This document shows positions 59,366-64,000 of a DNA stretch of 64,000 nt, in pieces. Both the position numbers and the translations under genes were made by a program. Under the pieces are notes generated by a model. It was not told the origin of the DNA, searched no databases, and saw only the letters and a list, made by a program, of their open reading frames with translations. This DNA comes from a virus. The DNA lies in the IMG/VR virus record IMGVR_UViG_3300045971_000344, positions 230,945-294,944 of that record, one strand, 5' to 3'. The number at the start of each line of letters is the position of its first letter. Position 1 is the stretch's first letter.

Positions 59366-60508
59366 ATGGATCTTAAACCTAAAGTAATTTTGGATAATAA
59401 GTGTTGGATCCCTGCTTCGTTATTGAGCCTAAAGAGAGTTAGATCTCGTTATTTAGTTTATCGTTATGAAGAAAAAGCCTGTATTAAATGCGAGCACCAA
59501 CAAGAAAAAGGACCTAATGATGAACCTTACTATCTCTGTGAAAGTTGTGCAGGGTTTTTAGGTAAGTATAAGCTCTATGAAAGAAAAGAAATAAATGGCG
59601 TACCGTACATTGGGTTCCATAATGGAGACCGGCTGAATCTCTGTAAGAAGCTTAAGTTAGACAAAAGTGTATTTAAGAATACAGTCGATAATCGTATTGA
59701 GAAAAAGTTTAAATACGATATTAACTTTACTGGTACATTGCGTCCTCATCAGATAGATGCCTTAAAACAGTGGAATGACTATAACTTTGGTCAGTTAATG
59801 GCTCCACCACGTTCAGGGAAGACCGTGCTCGCGGTTAACCTTACTGTTAACCTAAAAGTACGGACCCTTATACTTACGCATCAAGGCGATCTTTTGGACC
59901 AGATGCTACAGTCCTTTTATGACTTCACAGACATAAAGGACGTAGAATTTGAACATAAGAAACAGCTGGTAGGTATAGCAAAGAAACCCGAGGACTTTAA
60001 GAAATGGCCAATTGTACTCGCTACCTATCAGAAGTTTATAACCCCAAAGGGTAAAAAGAGACTTGAAAAGATCGTTAAGAAATTTGGACTCGTTATAGTG
60101 GATGAGGTTCATCGTGCTAATAGTACATGTTTTAGTGCAGTCCTAGCACAGTTTCATGCTAAGTATAAAATTGGATTCACAGCCACACCCAAGAGGAAGG
60201 ATTGCTTCATAAAAGGCACTCAAGTACTCTTAAGTAATGGGGAATACGCGCCTATAGAAGAACTAGCAAAAAATCCTGAGAAGTTTTCAGTTAAAACTTT
60301 TAATCATTCTTTAGGGGTTATCGAAGATAGTAAAATACTATTAGGTCATACTAGAAAAAAGTCTTCATTAATTAAGATTAAGTATAAAGGAGACTATATT
60401 GTTTGTACTCCAGATCAACAATTTTGGTCAAAAACACGAAAAGCTTATATTAATGCCAAAGACCTAGAGCTAGGAGAAGAAATCTTAGACTTTAGTGATA
60501 TAGCGTAA
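59366..60508 (+). CDS. SF2 helicase, N-terminal half fused to N-intein
   Basis: 380 residues. Helicase part 1-279: zinc knuckle CIKC/CESC (near 34 and 50), TGTLRPHQIDALKQW (Q motif), APPRSGKTV (K152), VIVDEVHR (D246), and GFTATPKRKD (motif III) at its end. Residues 280-380 are the N-half of an intein. The C-half of both helicase and intein is at 61667-62617, with an opposite-strand gene in between. Joined by splicing, the helicase would be 556 residues, of the UvsW or phage-type DEAD family. The stop is 24 bases inside the endonuclease gene's 3' end. No good ribosome binding site; likely coupled. Confidence 0.93.
   Translation: MDLKPKVILDNKCWIPASLLSLKRVRSRYLVYRYEEKACIKCEHQQEKGPNDEPYYLCESCAGFLGKYKLYERKEINGVPYIGFHNGDRLNLCKKLKLDKSVFKNTVDNRIEKKFKYDINFTGTLRPHQIDALKQWNDYNFGQLMAPPRSGKTVLAVNLTVNLKVRTLILTHQGDLLDQMLQSFYDFTDIKDVEFEHKKQLVGIAKKPEDFKKWPIVLATYQKFITPKGKKRLEKIVKKFGLVIVDEVHRANSTCFSAVLAQFHAKYKIGFTATPKRKDCFIKGTQVLLSNGEYAPIEELAKNPEKFSVKTFNHSLGVIEDSKILLGHTRKKSSLIKIKYKGDYIVCTPDQQFWSKTRKAYINAKDLELGEEILDFSDIA
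60203..60505 (+). other. N-intein half (101 residues)
   Basis: Block A starts CFIKGTQVLLSNG, right after GFTATPKRKD of the helicase. Block B region reads IKYKGDYIVCTPDQQFW. The conserved His of T-x-x-H is Gln (codon CAA at 60416-60418, intein residue 72). It ends with LELGEEILDFSDIA, then a stop. Length matches known split N-inteins (about 100). Confidence 0.93.
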
Positions 60509-61561
60509 TACTTGTCTACGTGTCAGCTCGATCCAGTTTATTGGTAATTTTATTTTTTCTTTTTTGCTATTATAGCAGTATAGTTTAAACTTAAAGCCTT
60601 GCTTAATACACGCTTTTGCTTTTTTCTTAACTTTATTAAATTCACTTGGACTATTATGGTATAGTCCAAGTGTATAGTCAGATTTTACTTCTATTATTAA
60701 GTTTTTATGAGGAATAAAGATATCAGGGTAATAAGTTTTACTTTTACCTTTAAACTTATAAGAGATCTGTGGTATGGCTTGACCAAGTCCTGCATTAATG
60801 GCACTAATCTCGTATTTTTTAGAAAGTTCTTCTAAAGCTAAATGTTCATACCCTTGGATAATAAATTTTTTACCTTTAAGCTTAAACGTAAAAGTTTTTC
60901 TTTTATTTTTGTCTATTGCACATTTTCTACAACCAGTATAGCCCTCCTTAGTTCCAAGAATAGCTCCTAAAGTAGTTTCAAATACACTGTCACAGTCATA
61001 GCATATAACTTTTACTCGGCTCTTAGCTGGATCCTCTGAAATTGAAATAAGTTTAATCTTATGGTTATGCTTACTCATTTTATTTTTTATTCTACGTTTT
61101 ATTTCTTTTTCTGTTAGTCTATTCTTTTGTCCGCCTACTTTAGCTGCACAAATAGGACACCCATAACTTGTTTTTAGTACTAATCTAATTTTATTATAAA
61201 ATATGTGTCCTTTATTACACTCTATTTTTGCCAAGTCTTCCCTTGTTTTTTGAGTTCTTAGTACTATGAACCCAGGAAAGCGTTGTTCCAATTCGTCAAC
61301 TAGTTCTTTAGTTTTATTAACCCAAGCATTAAATCGTGTTTTTATTCTATTTTCTGTTTCCTTTTCTTTACTGCATTTTGGGCATCCCGATTTTCTAGCA
61401 GTAACTAAATTACTTGGTTTTTTAGAAAAAATATTTTTACAAACTAAGCACTCACATTTTACTTCTTTACTTTTCTTTATGTATTTTTCTAAAACTTTAA
61501 TTGTTGGGTGAATATCTAGCATTTCCTTTAAAAATTGCTCTTCTGTTCTTTTTGCACTCAT
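60485..61561 (-). CDS. Vsr-like homing endonuclease, opposite strand
   Basis: 358 residues, the only minus-strand gene. Three Cys2-Cys2 treble-clef-like repeats at the N-terminus (CLVCKNIF then CPKC, CNKGH then CPIC, CYDCDSVF then CRKC). The C-terminal part is the nuclease: GYEHLALEEL then YYPDIFIPHKNLIIEVKSDY, the pattern of the Vsr-like (I-Bth0305I) homing-endonuclease family. It is predicted to cut an intein-free helicase allele and drive copying of this segment. The ribosome binding site AAAGGTGG lies 10 bases before its ATG. It converges with the N-half and has its own gap upstream for a promoter. Confidence 0.92.
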   Translation of the reverse strand: MSAKRTEEQFLKEMLDIHPTIKVLEKYIKKSKEVKCECLVCKNIFSKKPSNLVTARKSGCPKCSKEKETENRIKTRFNAWVNKTKELVDELEQRFPGFIVLRTQKTREDLAKIECNKGHIFYNKIRLVLKTSYGCPICAAKVGGQKNRLTEKEIKRRIKNKMSKHNHKIKLISISEDPAKSRVKVICYDCDSVFETTLGAILGTKEGYTGCRKCAIDKNKRKTFTFKLKGKKFIIQGYEHLALEELSKKYEISAINAGLGQAIPQISYKFKGKSKTYYPDIFIPHKNLIIEVKSDYTLGLYHNSPSEFNKVKKKAKACIKQGFKFKLYCYNSKKEKIKLPINWIELTRRQVLRYITKV

Positions 61562-61596
61562 TTAGTATTCCACCTTTTTACACTAAAATTAACGGC

Positions 61597-61645
61597 TACT
61601 CCTATATGTATAAATTATGTAATTTAATATTAATGCTTAGGAGTA
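61597..61645 (+). promoter_or_regulatory. Inverted repeat in divergent promoter region
   Basis: TACTCCTA (61597-61604) and TAGGAGTA (61638-61645) form a perfect 8-base inverted repeat with a 33-base AT-rich spacer, in the gap between the endonuclease start and the C-half start. It could be an operator or a hairpin controlling either gene. Confidence 0.4.
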
Positions 61646-61666
61646 TCACTAAACTTAGGAGAAAAT

Positions 61667-61783
61667 ATGCCAGTAGAAGCCATTGAATACTTGAATTTTA
61701 TAGAAGATACTTATGACATTACAGTTGAGTCTAATAATAATTTTTTTATTAAACAAAATAATAGTACTTTATTGGTTCATAAC
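61667..61783 (+). other. C-intein half (39 residues)
   Basis: Residues 1-39 of the C-half protein. Block F DTYDITVESNNNFF and block G TLLVHN end just before Cys40. The final His-Asn and the +1 Cys are the standard splicing residues. Length matches known split C-inteins (about 36-40). Confidence 0.93.
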
Positions 61784-62617
61784 TGTTTAGAGTTTGTAAT
61801 TGAACAAATTATTGGTCCAGTTACTTCTAAAATTGAACCTGAACAGGTTATACCTAAAGTATTTGTCCATGAGTCTGGTGTTAAGCCCAAGCATGAGTAT
61901 AAGCAGTGGGTATATGCAATGCAATTTCTAGCCAAAGATAAGGACCGTCAGAAAATGATAGTTGATATGGCTGTTAAAGACGTTATCGCCGGATACTACG
62001 TAGTTATCCCTGTTGTCTTTGTTAAACAGGCCAATGAACTCGCAGATGCAATAGAAAAACGTCTGTATAAGAAATACGATAGACGTGGTCTTGCTATTGC
62101 TTTTACTTCAAAGGTAAAGGACAGAAAAGATGTATTGGAAAAGATACGAAAGGGTAAAATAAAGGTTACTGTAGGTATACGCTCTCTTATACAGGCAGGT
62201 ATAAATGTTCCTCGCTGGTCATCTATAATAGAATGTAGTCCTATAAGTAATAAGCCAAATCATACTCAAGAGATTGCCAGGATCCGAACACCCGCACCTG
62301 AGCTGAATAAACCACAACCCATTATACACCAAATAGTAGATGAAAAGATGGGTGGAATGAGTACGGGTTGTTTCAGAACCTGCTTTCAAGTATACAAGGA
62401 CTTTGAATGGGACCCATCTAGTTACGCTGAGGCAGTACGTTTATTAAGGGGATTAAAGCCCTCGTCTAACTATGATGAGTACGCTGTTAAGCCCGTTAGG
62501 CTCATACAGAATGATAAGTCACTTTTTGATGATTCTTCTAAGTCTACTAAAGACAAAACTGTAAATAAGGAAAAACGTGGTTTTGGGTTCGGTGGGCTAA
62601 ATCCAAAAATAAGGTGA
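61667..62617 (+). CDS. C-intein fused to SF2 helicase C-terminal half
   Basis: 316 residues: C-intein 1-39, then the helicase from Cys40. CLEFVIEQIIGPV continues directly from KRKD of the N-half, as in intact SF2 helicases (RKDxLE...IIGPV). Motif V GIRSLIQAGINVPRW and motif VI QEIARIRTP lie in this half. It has its own ribosome binding site (TAGGAGAA, 5-6 bases before ATG), so the two halves are made separately. Trans-splicing would rebuild the helicase. Confidence 0.93.
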   Translation: MPVEAIEYLNFIEDTYDITVESNNNFFIKQNNSTLLVHNCLEFVIEQIIGPVTSKIEPEQVIPKVFVHESGVKPKHEYKQWVYAMQFLAKDKDRQKMIVDMAVKDVIAGYYVVIPVVFVKQANELADAIEKRLYKKYDRRGLAIAFTSKVKDRKDVLEKIRKGKIKVTVGIRSLIQAGINVPRWSSIIECSPISNKPNHTQEIARIRTPAPELNKPQPIIHQIVDEKMGGMSTGCFRTCFQVYKDFEWDPSSYAEAVRLLRGLKPSSNYDEYAVKPVRLIQNDKSLFDDSSKSTKDKTVNKEKRGFGFGGLNPKIR

Positions 62618-62622
62618 GAACC

Positions 62623-63393
62623 ATGAGTAAAAAGAAAAAACGTGAGATCGAAGAAGACGAAGATTCTCATTTATTGGACGATGAAGACGAGGAAGATAAG
62701 AAACTAGAACAAGAAGAAGAGGAAAAAGAAGAACAAGATAAAAAGAAAAAGAAAAAAGTTAAAGAACTTGGATCAGTAAAGATTTCGCATAACCATGACG
62801 TTAAATTTGCCAAGCTCTTGCGGTCCCGTGGGGTTTCAACTCTGGATTTACTTCATGGCTCGCGCTCGTTTCTTCTTGAAGACGTTATACTACCAATTGA
62901 ATCAAATACTTGGGAACGGTGTAAAAGAATAAGCTCAGATAAACAGCTTGGATGGTATCATCGTGCCTATCAGAAGGTATTATCCAATAACTGGCTCTGT
63001 GCAGGTATAGGCGGAACTCCAACGGATGCTCGTGCAAAGCAAGTAGCTCTCCATATTTTTATAAAAGCAATCTATGAGTATCAAGAGCGAGATCCTAGAA
63101 AGAACGTTGGACGCGCATTGCCTTATTGGCACAACGTCTATGGTGGGTTCAATGATTATCTTAGAGATTTGAAATCAGATTTTCCATCTTTTATAGTAAT
63201 CTCTAATATCACGCCTACCTGTACTTCTTTGAAGCTCGAAAAAGTTAGAGATGCTTTAACACGTTATACAAATATGGAGATACCTGTACTTGTTGTTTGT
63301 GCGGGTATGGATCCCTTTACCCTCTTTTCATCTAAACTTTATTTCCCCATAAAATGGTGCTTAAACATTGGTAATCCTTTGGTAGCAGTCTGA
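62623..63393 (+). CDS. Unknown protein with acidic/basic N-terminus
   Basis: 256 residues from ATG 62623 with AAGGTGAG 4-5 bases upstream; a GTG at 62614 overlaps that site. The first 50 residues are highly charged (long Glu/Asp then Lys runs). The rest is an alpha/beta domain (WERCKRISSDKQLGWYHRAY, FIVISNITPTCTSL, IPVLVVCAGMDP). This resembles a partial AAA+ or loader fold but there is no Walker A. It is next to replication genes; role unknown. Confidence 0.72.
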   Translation: MSKKKKREIEEDEDSHLLDDEDEEDKKLEQEEEEKEEQDKKKKKKVKELGSVKISHNHDVKFAKLLRSRGVSTLDLLHGSRSFLLEDVILPIESNTWERCKRISSDKQLGWYHRAYQKVLSNNWLCAGIGGTPTDARAKQVALHIFIKAIYEYQERDPRKNVGRALPYWHNVYGGFNDYLRDLKSDFPSFIVISNITPTCTSLKLEKVRDALTRYTNMEIPVLVVCAGMDPFTLFSSKLYFPIKWCLNIGNPLVAV

Positions 63394-63414
63394 ATTAACT
63401 ATAAGGTGTGTCTT

Positions 63415-63654
63415 ATGAGTATGGAAAAAGATTTTTACATTAATATAGATAAGTGCTTGAATGACTTGCTCTCTATTTTAGAGACCTTGGATGGAAGGGT
63501 ACGAAAGCTCGAAATAAAGACGCAGATAAAGAAATCTCCGTCTTACCTAAAGGTAGTAGTTCCTTTAAAGGAACGCCAAGTTTTATCTTCTATAGAACAA
63601 ATGACTCAAATAGCTTCTGAGCTAGGCGAAAGAATACAAAAACTAGAAAAATAA
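63415..63654 (+). CDS. Small helical protein
   Basis: 79 residues from ATG 63415 (TAAGGTG 7 bases upstream). Predicted helices with coiled-coil character (KCLNDLLSILETLDGRVRKL). No recognised family. Confidence 0.7.
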   Translation: MSMEKDFYINIDKCLNDLLSILETLDGRVRKLEIKTQIKKSPSYLKVVVPLKERQVLSSIEQMTQIASELGERIQKLEK

Positions 63655-63666
63655 GGAGAGTAAACT

Positions 63667-64000
63667 ATGGCAACACATTTCTGGCGTGATACTTCAGAAA
63701 CAACCGCTAACATCTTTAGTAAATTAATTAAGAACAATTTTCCTTTACTCAAGAAAGCTAATTTTATCTTTGTATTAAGAGACAATGAAAAAACAGACGA
63801 TGAAGGTAATATTATCGCTGGTGAGGCACGTAAGATCTCTGGAAAAGAACGTGACCTTTGGGGCTTTGACTTTGAGATTTGTTTGGATGCAGAGATCTGG
63901 TCAAAAATGAATAAGGCCGATAAGTACCGCTTGGGTTTTCATGAGCTTTGTCATTGTGGAGTTGAAACAGAGGAAGGCTCTACTGAACCTAAATTTGATG
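63667..64000 (+). CDS. Putative phage metallopeptidase, 3' end outside window
   Basis: At least 111 residues; open to the window end. WRDTSETTANIFSKLIKNNF, later WGFDFEICLDAEIWSKM and the zinc motif FHELCHCG (HExxH). This is the layout of small phage metallopeptidases. The remainder is not visible. Start follows AAGGAGAGTAAACT. Confidence 0.85.
   Translation, partial: MATHFWRDTSETTANIFSKLIKNNFPLLKKANFIFVLRDNEKTDDEGNIIAGEARKISGKERDLWGFDFEICLDAEIWSKMNKADKYRLGFHELCHCGVETEEGSTEPKFD

Noticed and set aside
60485-61561. Reading the endonuclease as an internal domain of a normal intein
   Set aside because: It is on the opposite strand with its own start and ribosome binding site, and both helicase halves have their own stop or start.
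1-64000. tRNA, rRNA, insertion sequence or prophage attachment site
   Set aside because: I saw no cloverleaf-like sequence, transposase, integrase or repeat pair to support any of these, though a covariance-model search was not possible.

Overview
This is a stretch of a large (probably jumbo-class), tailed double-stranded DNA bacteriophage genome. The evidence is a large terminase subunit (29585-31708), a portal protein (36544-38418), a prohead protease (44444-45187), a block of tail-fibre-like genes (13966-22231) and a phage-type replication block (52395 onward). Genes are packed head to tail with ATGA or TAATG overlaps. Every gene I can support is on the + strand except one homing-endonuclease gene. 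The sequence is AT-rich with strong AAGGAG-type ribosome binding sites. I see no rRNA, tRNA, CRISPR or insertion sequence. The host cannot be named; a phage-encoded HD-GYP protein and chemoreceptor-like membrane pieces fit a host that uses cyclic-di-GMP.

Layout. 1-13.9 kb holds small accessory genes, most sharing one short N-terminal leader, plus a possible virion protein (5212), a HAD phosphatase (7882), topoisomerase IB (8467) and an HNH nuclease (13643). 14-22.2 kb holds tail-fibre and other virion proteins and a YiiX-like cell-wall peptidase. 22.3-27.2 kb holds an HD-GYP protein, several membrane proteins, a protein of about 22-residue repeats and a CorA-like Mg transporter. 27.3-45.7 kb holds an ADP-ribosyltransferase, terminase, an MmcB-like nuclease, a SLOG protein, portal, ParB-like, Nudix and SprT-like proteins and the prohead protease, interleaved with many leader-bearing genes. 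45.7-52.3 kb holds a 2035-residue SNF2 helicase protein and a small protein ended by a terminator. 52.4-64 kb holds family A DNA polymerase, QueE, RNase H, a sliding clamp, FolE, a split-intein helicase, and a metallopeptidase cut by the window end.

How it fits together. The head genes package DNA and mature the capsid. My main inference is that the roughly 35 leader-bearing proteins form a set defined by that leader. They include an ADP-ribosyltransferase, topoisomerase IB, Nudix, ParB-like and papain-like enzymes. They may be targeted into the prohead and delivered with the DNA, as T4 internal proteins and Alt are. FolE and QueE imply deazaguanine chemistry, probably on phage DNA.

Most striking loci: (1) an SF2 helicase gene broken in two by a split intein, with a Vsr-like homing endonuclease on the opposite strand between the halves, and with the conserved block-B histidine of the intein replaced by glutamine; (2) the shared leader family; (3) a likely -1 frameshift gene at a dnaX-type A_AAA_AAG heptamer just before the portal gene; (4) a gene whose start codon appears to be ATT.
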